Source: Anaerolinea sp.
GTDB lineage: Bacteria; Chloroflexota; Anaerolineae; JAAEKA01
DNA length: 5,940 bases
Reading direction: 5' to 3'
NCBI GenBank assembly: GCA_014879765.1
Contig: JACSRL010000080.1
Span: forward strand, 1 to 5,940
Shown here: piece by piece, positions 1-5,868 of the stretch
How the letters are laid out: each line of letters starts with the position of its first letter
How positions within the stretch are numbered: position 1 is the first letter of the stretch
Program-made: the position numbers and the translations under genes
Notes under the pieces: model-generated
Database searches by the model: none
Seen by the model: only the letters and a program-made list of their open reading frames with translations
What the model was told of the DNA's origin: nothing

Positions 1-1686
1 GACGTCGTCACGCTGCGGATAGTCGTCGCGCGCGTGGCCGCCGCGGCTCTCGGTCCGGTTCAGCGCGGCCAGCGTCGTCACCTCGGCCAGATCCAGCATG
101 TTCCTCATCTCCCATGCTTCCAGCAGGTCGGTGTTGAAACGCTTGCCGCGGTCGGACACATAGACGTGGGCAAACTGCTTCTTCAGCTCGCGCACCTTCT
201 CCAACGCCTCGCTCAGCAGTTGGTCGGTGCGGAAGACGCCCACGTTCATCATCATCACTTCCTGCATGGCCTTGCGCAGCTTGGCCGCCGGGATGCCCTG
301 GGGATTGGCCATCAACTGCGCCAGCTCAGCCTGCACGTGAGCCTCCGGGTTCTCCGGCAGCGGCGGCAGCTCCACCTGGTTGCAGTACTCGGCCATGGCG
401 ATGCCGCCCCGTTTGCCGAAGACCACCAGGTCCACCAGCGAGTTGGTGCCCAGCCGGTTGGCGCCGTGTACGCTGACGCAGGCCACCTCGCCGGCGGCAA
501 AGCCGCCCGGCAGCGGCGTGTTGGCCGCGTCCACCAGGATGCGGCCGTCCACATCGGTGGGGATGCCGCCCATGGCATAGTGCGCCGTGGGCTGGATCGG
601 CATCGGCTGCGTGACCGGGTCCACGCCCAGATAGGTGCGACAGAAGTCGGCGATGTCCGGCAGCTTCTTCTCGATGTCGGCCGCGGTGATGGAGCGCGGC
701 GAGCCATCGGGGTTGGTCTTGCCATCCTCTGCCAGGTACTTGTTCACCACCTCCGGCCGCACGTCCAGGTAGACATAGTCCTGGCCATCGATGCCGCGGC
801 CCTCGGCGATCTCCAGATAGATGGCGCGCGAGATCACGTCGCGGCTGGCCAGGTCCTTGATGGTCGGCGCATACTTGAGCATGAAGCGCTCGCCCTGGCC
901 GTTGATCAAGACGCCGCCCTCGCCGCGCACCCCCTCGGTGATGAGGATGCCCATCTTGTAGATGCCGGTGGGGTGGAACTGGAAGAACTCCATGTCCTCC
1001 AGCGGGTAGCCCTTGCGCAGCAGCACGGCCGGCGCGTCGCCGGTCAGCGAATGCGCGTTGGAGGTGATGTTCCACAGCCGGCCCCAGCCGCCGGTGGCGA
1101 AGAAGACCGCCTTGCTGTGGAAGACGTGCAGCTCGCCGCTGTCGATGTGATAGGCGACGATGCCGGCCACCCGTCCCTCGCTGATCAGCAGGTCCATGAA
1201 CTGGAACTCGTCGAAGAACTGCACATCCTGCTTGATGCACTGCTGATAGAGGGTCTGCAAGATCATGTGGCCGGTGCGGTCAGCCGCGTGGGCCGCGCGA
1301 CGCACCGGCTGCTTGGTGACATTGTTGGTGTGGCCGCCGAAGGGGCGCTGTGAGATCTTGCCGTCGGGCGTGCGGTCGAAGGGCAGGCCCATGTGCTCCA
1401 GCTCCAGCACGATGCCCACCGCGTCCTTGCACATGATGTCAGCCGCGTCCTGGTCCACCAGGTAGTCGCCGCCCTTGACCGTGTCGAAGGCGTGCCATTC
1501 CCAGTGGTCTTCCTCCAGGTTGCCCAAGGCCGCGCCGATGCCGCCCTGGGCCGCGCCGGTGTGGGAGCGGGTGGGGTAGAGCTTGCTGACCACCGCCACG
1601 TTGGCGTTCTTGGAAGCGTACAGCGCGGCCATCAGCCCGGCGCCGCCCGCGCCGATGATCACCGCGTCAAATTTGTGGTAGTTCAT
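1..1686 (-). CDS. sdhA: Succinate dehydrogenase flavoprotein subunit SdhA (C-terminus cut by window edge)
   Basis: This is the flavoprotein subunit of complex II. It oxidises succinate to fumarate in the TCA cycle and passes electrons through SdhB to the membrane anchor, on the cytoplasmic face. The 562 residues in the window read without a break. A Rossmann dinucleotide fold starts at residue 8 (GAGGAG at 12-17). The motif RSHTGAAQGG at 40-49 holds His42, the expected covalent FAD attachment site. QFHPTG (236-241) holds His238. LITEGVRGEGG is at 248-258. ASRDVISR holds Arg282, matching the catalytic proton-shuttle Arg286 of E. coli. His369 and HGANRLG (407-413, with Arg411) complete the active site. 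The ESRGGHARDDYP motif near the edge is typical of the SdhA C-terminal region, so only some tens of residues should be missing. The start is ATG at 1686, with AAAGG 9 nt upstream, 14 nt after the sdhD stop. sdhB is expected next, outside the window. Confidence 0.98.
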   Translation of the reverse strand, partial: MNYHKFDAVIIGAGGAGLMAALYASKNANVAVVSKLYPTRSHTGAAQGGIGAALGNLEEDHWEWHAFDTVKGGDYLVDQDAADIMCKDAVGIVLELEHMGLPFDRTPDGKISQRPFGGHTNNVTKQPVRRAAHAADRTGHMILQTLYQQCIKQDVQFFDEFQFMDLLISEGRVAGIVAYHIDSGELHVFHSKAVFFATGGWGRLWNITSNAHSLTGDAPAVLLRKGYPLEDMEFFQFHPTGIYKMGILITEGVRGEGGVLINGQGERFMLKYAPTIKDLASRDVISRAIYLEIAEGRGIDGQDYVYLDVRPEVVNKYLAEDGKTNPDGSPRSITAADIEKKLPDIADFCRTYLGVDPVTQPMPIQPTAHYAMGGIPTDVDGRILVDAANTPLPGGFAAGEVACVSVHGANRLGTNSLVDLVVFGKRGGIAMAEYCNQVELPPLPENPEAHVQAELAQLMANPQGIPAAKLRKAMQEVMMMNVGVFRTDQLLSEALEKVRELKKQFAHVYVSDRGKRFNTDLLEAWEMRNMLDLAEVTTLAALNRTESRGGHARDDYPQRDDV

Positions 1687-1700
1687 GGATGGGCGCCTTT

Positions 1701-2123
1701 CTAGCGGGTGAACACTGCGGCGACAGTGTTCAGCGCAGTGGTGGAGGTGTCGGGGTCAAAGGTGAAGATGACCGTCGCGCCCATCAGGATGAAGATCACC
1801 GTCAGCACGTAAAGCGCTGCCTTCAGGGTCAGATTCCAGCCGCGGCTGTGAATGTAGTCATCGATCACCCAGCGCGTGCCGTTGACGCCGTGGGTGATGG
1901 CGAAGAGCAGCAGCGCCAGATCATAGACCTGGACCAGGGGGCTGGCCCAGCGGCCCACCACGAAGCGGTAGTCGATCGCGTCCACGCCATACCAGACGTG
2001 CATGATCAGCAGGTGCAACACGGCCACCAGCAGCAGCACCGCGCCGCTGACGCGCATGAAATACCAGGAAAACGCCTCGAACCGGTTGGGGCTGCCATAC
2101 TTGAGACGAGAAATAGCTGACAT
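1701..2123 (-). CDS. sdhD: Succinate dehydrogenase membrane anchor subunit SdhD
   Basis: This 140-residue integral membrane protein pairs with SdhC to anchor SdhAB, bind haem b and reduce quinone. Three hydrophobic segments are visible at about residues 22-43, 62-86 and 98-120. The signature HGVNGTRWVIDDY starts at His78, the likely haem ligand. Asp89-Tyr90 match the Asp-Tyr quinone-site pair of E. coli SdhD. The motifs RVSGAVLL, LHLLIMH and GRWASPL resemble actinobacterial-type SdhD. I chose the ATG at 2121-2123 because a strong GGGAGG lies 9 nt upstream. An in-frame ATG at 2130-2132 would add MSV and overlap the sdhC stop as ATGA, but its Shine-Dalgarno would touch the start codon with no spacer. 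The gene begins 5 nt after sdhC and is probably translationally coupled to it. The function is secure; the start is uncertain by three codons. Confidence 0.93.
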   Translation of the reverse strand: MSAISRLKYGSPNRFEAFSWYFMRVSGAVLLLVAVLHLLIMHVWYGVDAIDYRFVVGRWASPLVQVYDLALLLFAITHGVNGTRWVIDDYIHSRGWNLTLKAALYVLTVIFILMGATVIFTFDPDTSTTALNTVAAVFTR

Positions 2124-2128
2124 GACGC

Positions 2129-2557
2129 TCATCCTCCCACAAGCTGGCTCAGCGCCAGATGGACGCCGAAGATGGGGGCCACGGTGATGATGGCCGTCGG
2201 GATGAAGAAGACCAACGTCACCACGACCACCAGCCGGAACAGGGTGCGCTGCATCTTCAGATTGGAGAACTTCCCCGGCCAGAAGTCCACCAGGATGATG
2301 CGCACGCCGTTGAAGGCATGGAAGAACACGCCAAACAGCAGCGCCATCACGAAGACCTTGGCCGGGGCCGAGTGGTAGATGAAGAGGAAGAACTCGAAGA
2401 TATCCTCGCCCACCCCGACCAGGAAGATGTCGAGGATGTGGAGGAAGAGGAAGAGAACGATGCCAAGGCCGCCTGCCCGGTGCAACAGCCAGGCGTAGTG
2501 CCCGTCTTTGCCGCGGTAGGTGATGCCTTGCCAGATGGAAGCCACAGCGCTTGCCAT
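2129..2557 (-). CDS. sdhC: Succinate dehydrogenase cytochrome b556 subunit SdhC
   Basis: This 142-residue membrane subunit of complex II is the first gene of the operon. Hydrophobic segments lie at about 28-50, 66-90 and 105-132. The motif FHAFNGVRIILVDFW (79-93) is the SdhC haem-ligand helix, with His80 as the likely axial ligand. LLHRAGG (24-30) matches the HR quinone-site motif of the family (Arg27 corresponds to E. coli Arg31). The position of E. coli Ser27 appears to be Trp23, as in the AWLLHR form I recall from actinobacterial-type SdhC. A further histidine, His40, sits in the first helix. The start ATG at 2555-2557 has AAAGGAG 6 nt upstream, an excellent ribosome binding site. The gene is transcribed from the promoter at 2663-2691 through a leader of about 99 nt. 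Its last codons contain the sdhD Shine-Dalgarno. Confidence 0.96.
   Translation of the reverse strand: MASAVASIWQGITYRGKDGHYAWLLHRAGGLGIVLFLFLHILDIFLVGVGEDIFEFFLFIYHSAPAKVFVMALLFGVFFHAFNGVRIILVDFWPGKFSNLKMQRTLFRLVVVVTLVFFIPTAIITVAPIFGVHLALSQLVGG
2133..2138 (-). promoter_or_regulatory. Shine-Dalgarno of sdhD, inside the 3' end of sdhC
   Basis: On the minus strand this reads GGGAGG. It touches the ATG at 2130-2132 directly but stands 9 nt before the ATG at 2121-2123, so it argues for the second ATG as the sdhD start. It lies within the last codons of sdhC, which suggests that sdhD is translated by ribosomes finishing sdhC. Confidence 0.7.
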
Positions 2558-2563
2558 GCACGA

Positions 2564-2570
2564 CTCCTTT
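2564..2570 (-). promoter_or_regulatory. Ribosome binding site of sdhC
   Basis: On the minus strand this reads AAAGGAG, followed by a 6-nt spacer and the sdhC ATG. It is a near-ideal Shine-Dalgarno and fixes the sdhC start. The leader stem-loop at 2580-2598 ends about 9 nt upstream, so the hairpin does not cover this site directly. Confidence 0.85.
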
Positions 2571-2579
2571 CGATGAAAG

Positions 2580-2598
2580 GCTCACACAGGGTGTGAGC
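2580..2598 (-). promoter_or_regulatory. Stem-loop or dyad operator in the sdh leader
   Basis: GCTCACAC (2580-2587) and GTGTGAGC (2591-2598) form a perfect 8-bp inverted repeat around a 3-base centre. In the predicted sdh transcript it would be a compact hairpin between the transcription start and the sdhC ribosome binding site. It has no U-tract, so it is not a standard intrinsic terminator. It could stabilise the mRNA, bind a regulator as DNA (a 19-bp dyad about 60-75 nt downstream of the predicted start), or have no role. Confidence 0.55.
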
Positions 2599-2662
2599 GA
2601 GGCACAACAGGGCGGCGTCCCCGTGCGCCGGCCCTCAGCGAGTTAATTGTGACGCAGCGCGC

Positions 2663-2691
2663 ATTATAGCGCCCGCCATATGAAAAGTCAA
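2663..2691 (-). promoter_or_regulatory. Sigma70-type promoter of the sdhCDA(B) operon
   Basis: On the minus strand a -35 box TTGACT (2691-2686) is followed by a 17-bp spacer and a perfect -10 box TATAAT (2668-2663). Transcription would start near 2656, leaving about 99 nt of leader before sdhC. Spacing and matches are close to the housekeeping consensus, in an AT-rich patch of otherwise GC-rich DNA. The start site itself is inferred. Confidence 0.82.
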
Positions 2692-2724
2692 GTACAAACG
2701 CTGGACTTAGCCCACGGTTGGCCC

Positions 2725-2758
2725 AAGGTTGCCAACTTTCGGAAAAGTTGGCAACCTT
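2725..2758. repeat. Perfect 15-bp inverted repeat between divergent promoters
   Basis: AAGGTTGCCAACTTT (2725-2739) is followed by the four bases CGGA and then its exact reverse complement, AAAGTTGGCAACCTT (2744-2758). Each arm is itself nearly palindromic (GTTG-C-CAAC core), so the element can be read as one long hairpin or as two adjacent operator-like dyads. It lies upstream of both divergent promoters, roughly -69 to -102 for sdh and -57 to -90 for the ATPase gene. There is no adjacent T-run on either strand, so it is unlikely to be an intrinsic terminator. A regulator site or a dispersed intergenic repeat are the main options. Confidence 0.85.
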
Positions 2759-2779
2759 CGTCAACCCGGCGCGCGGCGC

Positions 2780-2808
2780 TTGGAAATCGGGCAACTTGCC
2801 GTTATACT
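2780..2808 (+). promoter_or_regulatory. Sigma70-type promoter of the ATPase-TPR gene
   Basis: A -35 box TTGGAA (2780-2785, four of six consensus bases), a 17-bp spacer and a -10 box TATACT (2803-2808, five of six) point right. Transcription would begin near 2815, giving a leader of about 33 nt before the ATG at 2848. This placement also rules out any start codon upstream of about 2815. Confidence 0.68.
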
Positions 2809-2847
2809 ACATCAGGAGCATTGAACCACCGCCATGAGAGCAAGCCC

Positions 2848-5703
2848 ATGACTGAACAGATCTTCGTCGGCCGCCAGCGCGAGCTGGCTCTGTTGGATGC
2901 TCATCTGGCGCGCGCCCTGAACGGCCAGGGCCACATCGTCCTGTTGCAGGGGGAGGCCGGCCTGGGCAAGACGGCCCTGGTGCAGGAATTCGCGGCCCGA
3001 GCTCAGGCGCAATATCCCAACCTGCTGGTGGCCGTGGGCGACTGCAGCGCCCAGACCGGCGCGGGCGAGCCCTACCTGCCCTTCCGCGAGGCCATCGGCC
3101 TGCTGACCGGCGACTTCGATGCCAAGCTGGCCCAGGGGCGCATCACCGTCGAAAACGTCAGCCGGCTCAAAAAGACGCTGGCCTACTCCGGCCTGGTGCT
3201 GCTGGAGGTGGCCCCCGATCTGGTCGAGCTGCTGGTGCCGGGCGGCGCGCTGATCTCCAAGGCCGGGGTCAAGCTGGGCGGCAAGCTGGGCAAGGCTATC
3301 GTCGGCCAGACCTCCGTCTCCTCCGATCTCAAGGCCATCACCAGCTCCAGGAACGCGCTGCTGGAGGCGGGCAAAACGCCGCTGGATCAGGAGCACATCT
3401 TCGAGCAGTGCAGCAGCTTCCTGATCAAGCTGGCCGCCAAACAGCCGCTGCTGATCGCGTTGGACGACCTGCAGTGGGCCGACGCCTCCTCCCTGACCCT
3501 GCTCTATCATCTGGCGCGGCGCATCGGGGGCAACCAAATCCTGGTGGTCGGCGCCTATCGGCCGGAGGAGCTGAGCCAGGGCCGGGCCGGGGAGCGTCAC
3601 CCGCTGGAAAAGGTCGAGGCGGAGCTGGCCCGCCTGCTGGGCGAAGTCACCATCGAACTGGAGCGCGCCGACGCCGCCCAGGGCCGCTGGTTCGTCGACG
3701 CCTACGTCGACAGCGAGGCCAACCGGCTGGGCGAGACCTTCCGCAACGCGCTGGCGCGCCACACCGAGGGCCACCCCCTCTTCGTGGTCGAACTGTTGCA
3801 CGACCTGCAAGCGCGCGGCGACCTGGTCAAAGATGTCGCCGGCCGGTGGACCGAGTCCCCCTCGCTCAACTGGAACCGGCTGCCGGCCCGCATGGAAGGA
3901 GTCGTGCGCGACCGGGTCAACCGGCTGGACCGCGAGCAGCGCGAGACGTTGGCAGTGGCCAGCGTCGCCGGGCAGCGCTTCATCGCCGAGCTGGTGGCCG
4001 AGCTGCGCGGCATCGAGGCGCGCGCCATGGTGCGTCTGTTGAGCGACGAGCTGGGCCGGCGCCAGCGGCTGGTCGAAGCCGAGGGGCTGGAGCGCATCGG
4101 GTCCCGGCGTCTCTCCTCCTACCGCTTTTTTCATCAGCTCTACCAGAGCTACATCTATGGACAGTTGGACGAGGTGGAGCGGGCCTACCTGCACGAGGAC
4201 GTGGCCGCCGCCCTGGAGACGCTCTATGCCGGCTACCTGGACCAGGTGGCCGTACAACTGGCCTGGCATTTCGACCAGGCCGGCCGCTCTGACCGCGCCG
4301 TGCCCTACCTGCGCCAGGCCGGCGCGCTGGCGGCCGCCAGCTACGCCCACGCCGAGGCTTTGCAACATTTCAGCCGCGGCCTGGAGCTGACCCCACCCGG
4401 CGACCTGCCGGCGCGCGCCGCACTGCTGCTGGACCGCGAGGCAATCCTCAATTGGATGGGCGATCGCCCCCGCCAGGCGCTGGACCTGCAGGCTCTGAAG
4501 GAGCTGGCGCAGCGCCTGGGCGACCGGCAGATCGACGCCGAGGTCAGCTTGCGCCAGGCCAACTATCACCGGATGACCGGCGATCTGCCGGCCGCGCTGG
4601 CAGAGGTGGAGGCCGCCATCGCCGCGGCCGCGGCGTCGGGCGCCTCGGCCATCGAAACGCGCGGCTACGCCCTGTGGGGCCGCATCCTCATCCACCAGGG
4701 CCACTACGGCGACGCGCAGGAGTGGCTGGCCATGGCCATCGACCTGGCGCGGCAGGCGAACGATCGGCCAACCTGGGCGCAAAGCACCTATGATCTGGGC
4801 GTGACCCACTACTACCAGGATGATTTCGGCCCGGCCGAGGAGTGCGTGGCCCAGGCGCGCGCGCTGTACGCGCAGGTGTCTGACCTGAAAGGGGAGGTCA
4901 GCGCCGGCTACATGGAGGCCACGATCCTCAAGCAATCGGGCCAGTATCAGCGGGCGCTGGATCAGTTCGACAAAAGCCTGGCCGTGGCGCGGCGGGGCGG
5001 CTGGCGCCAGGGAGAGATGCAGATCCTGGCCACCCTGGGCAACACCTACCTCCACCTGGGCGACTACGAGGCGACGCGGCGCTGCCACGAGCAGGCCCTG
5101 GCCGGCTGCCGCGCCATGAACGACCGCGAGGGGGAAGCGGCCAGCCTGGACGTGCTGGGGCTGGCCGCCGCCGATCTGGGAGATCTGGGCCGCGCGTTAC
5201 AATCCTACCAGCAGGCGCTGGACATCCAGCGGGCCATCGGCTATCGCCGCGGGCAGGGCTACACCCTGACCCACCTGGGCCATGTCCTCCTGCGCCGCGG
5301 CCAGCCCGCGCAGGCTGGCGAGGCCTTTCAGCAGGCGCTGGCCATTCGCCGCGAGCTCTCCAGCACCAGCGGCGCCTGGATCGACGATCTGGCCGGCCTG
5401 GCGTTGTCCGCCCTGGCGCAGGGCCAGCCGGCCGAGGCCGGCCGGCTGGCCGGCGAGTGTCTCTCCTGGATCGAAAGCCACGGCCTCACCGGCATCGAGT
5501 CGCCGGTGCAGGTCTACCTGGCCTGTTTCCAGGCGCTGCACGCCGGCGATCCGCCGCGGGCGATCCGGGCGCTGGACGCGGGCCACCGCCACCTGATGCA
5601 GTTAGCCGCGGCCATCGACGATCCGCAGCTCAGCCGCGCACTGCTTGAGGATGTCCCGATCCACCGCGAGCTGATCGCCGTCTGGCAACGCCTGGCGGCC
5701 TGA
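2848..5703 (+). CDS. STAND/AAA-type ATPase with C-terminal tetratricopeptide repeats, no recognisable output domain
   Basis: This 951-residue, probably cytoplasmic protein belongs to the large signalling ATPases (COG3899/MalT-like style). FVGRQREL (6-13) opens the AAA_16-like domain. Walker A is GEAGLGKT (35-42). Walker B is LLIALDD (201-207), continuing as LQWAD. GAYRPEE is at 235-241, and a STAND-type GHPLFVVELL is at 308-317. A winged-helix-like linker covers about 345-455. TPR-like helical pairs then run from about 470 to 930. Their Gly/Asp turn residues fall at 578, 618, 658, 698, 738, 778 and 818, an exact 40-residue spacing. The C-terminus ends in TPR-type helix with no LuxR HTH, and no cyclase, kinase or BTAD domain precedes the ATPase. 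By analogy it would be an NTP-driven switch sensing a ligand or partner through the TPRs; the partner is unknown. The start ATG at 2848 lies at the conserved domain edge, about 33 nt after the predicted transcription start. Its Shine-Dalgarno is weak (GAGAG). Confidence 0.9.
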   Translation: MTEQIFVGRQRELALLDAHLARALNGQGHIVLLQGEAGLGKTALVQEFAARAQAQYPNLLVAVGDCSAQTGAGEPYLPFREAIGLLTGDFDAKLAQGRITVENVSRLKKTLAYSGLVLLEVAPDLVELLVPGGALISKAGVKLGGKLGKAIVGQTSVSSDLKAITSSRNALLEAGKTPLDQEHIFEQCSSFLIKLAAKQPLLIALDDLQWADASSLTLLYHLARRIGGNQILVVGAYRPEELSQGRAGERHPLEKVEAELARLLGEVTIELERADAAQGRWFVDAYVDSEANRLGETFRNALARHTEGHPLFVVELLHDLQARGDLVKDVAGRWTESPSLNWNRLPARMEGVVRDRVNRLDREQRETLAVASVAGQRFIAELVAELRGIEARAMVRLLSDELGRRQRLVEAEGLERIGSRRLSSYRFFHQLYQSYIYGQLDEVERAYLHEDVAAALETLYAGYLDQVAVQLAWHFDQAGRSDRAVPYLRQAGALAAASYAHAEALQHFSRGLELTPPGDLPARAALLLDREAILNWMGDRPRQALDLQALKELAQRLGDRQIDAEVSLRQANYHRMTGDLPAALAEVEAAIAAAAASGASAIETRGYALWGRILIHQGHYGDAQEWLAMAIDLARQANDRPTWAQSTYDLGVTHYYQDDFGPAEECVAQARALYAQVSDLKGEVSAGYMEATILKQSGQYQRALDQFDKSLAVARRGGWRQGEMQILATLGNTYLHLGDYEATRRCHEQALAGCRAMNDREGEAASLDVLGLAAADLGDLGRALQSYQQALDIQRAIGYRRGQGYTLTHLGHVLLRRGQPAQAGEAFQQALAIRRELSSTSGAWIDDLAGLALSALAQGQPAEAGRLAGECLSWIESHGLTGIESPVQVYLACFQALHAGDPPRAIRALDAGHRHLMQLAAAIDDPQLSRALLEDVPIHRELIAVWQRLAA

Positions 5704-5720
5704 GAAAGCAGTTGGGCGTC

Positions 5721-5789
5721 GAGTTGAGGCTTTAGCGGGTTTGGCCCACGCGAGAGGCGGACACGTTGACCTGGCTAAAGCCTCGACTC
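5721..5789. repeat. Long inverted repeat (REP/MITE-like) after the ATPase-TPR gene
   Basis: GAGTTGAGGCTTTAGC (5721-5736) pairs with GCTAAAGCCTCGACTC (5774-5789) over 16 positions, with a single T:G wobble, around a 37-nt loop. It begins 17 nt after the stop codon. No T-run follows either arm, so it is not a classical intrinsic terminator, although it could protect the mRNA 3' end. Arms rich in GGCTTTAGC/GCTAAAGCC are reminiscent of dispersed intergenic palindromes in some bacteria. Copy number in this genome is unknown. Confidence 0.75.
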
Positions 5790-5821
5790 CGTGTGTATCG
5801 AGTTCAAATTTGGAATTGCTG

Positions 5822-5839
5822 ATAGTACTAAAGTACTAT
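5822..5839. promoter_or_regulatory. Perfect 8-2-8 palindrome, candidate operator
   Basis: ATAGTACT (5822-5829), AA, AGTACTAT (5832-5839) is a perfect dyad. Its last base is the first base of the TTGACA -35 box of the promoter that follows. Size, symmetry and position fit the binding site of a dimeric transcription factor acting at the -35 region. I cannot name the regulator family. Confidence 0.6.
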
Positions 5840-5868
5840 TGACAGAGGTACAGGCGGTATGATATACT
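5839..5868 (+). promoter_or_regulatory. Strong sigma70-type promoter facing the right edge
   Basis: A perfect -35 TTGACA (5839-5844), an 18-bp spacer and a -10 TATACT (5863-5868, five of six bases) predict a start near 5875. A second possible -10, TATGAT (5858-5863), has a 13-bp spacer and is less likely. The transcript would begin about 65 nt before the window ends. Its gene or RNA is not identifiable here; the only early reading frame is a 13-codon one at 5877-5918. Confidence 0.72.

Noticed and set aside
34..1353. 439-codon open frame on the plus strand opposite sdhA
   Set aside because: It is antisense to an intact sdhA with all catalytic residues. The His/Gln/Val-rich translation has no recognisable family and no separate promoter or ribosome binding site.
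1701..2585. 294-codon minus-strand frame that would extend sdhD upstream through sdhC
   Set aside because: The upstream 150 codons are the wrong frame of sdhC. The real sdhC uses the other frame and has its own strong ribosome binding site, so this is not a fusion protein.
2582..2794. 70-codon minus-strand frame in the divergent intergenic region
   Set aside because: It reads through both promoters and both palindromes, and has no ribosome binding site or family resemblance.
2680..2847. N-terminal extension of the ATPase-TPR gene by 56 codons to an ATG at 2680
   Set aside because: It would cross the inverted repeat at 2725-2758 and the predicted promoter at 2780-2808, and it translates to unconserved-looking sequence. 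The family domain begins right after the ATG at 2848.
3408..4292. 294-codon plus-strand frame inside the ATPase-TPR gene
   Set aside because: It is a shifted frame of the real gene, with Arg/Gly/Ala/Pro-rich composition typical of out-of-frame GC-rich DNA.
2812..5088. 758-codon open frame on the minus strand opposite the ATPase-TPR gene
   Set aside because: It is antisense to a gene with clear Walker and TPR motifs. Its translation is low-complexity Gln/Ala/Leu/Gly text with no domain, as expected from the complement of GC-rich codons.
5400..5703. A C-terminal LuxR-type helix-turn-helix, as in MalT/LAL regulators
   Set aside because: I looked for it, but the last hundred residues continue the TPR helix pattern and end in HRELIAVWQRLAA. 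No HTH signature is present.
5721..5800. Intrinsic terminator after the ATPase-TPR gene
   Set aside because: The hairpin has a 37-nt loop and no T-run follows either arm, so I list it as a repeat and not as a terminator.
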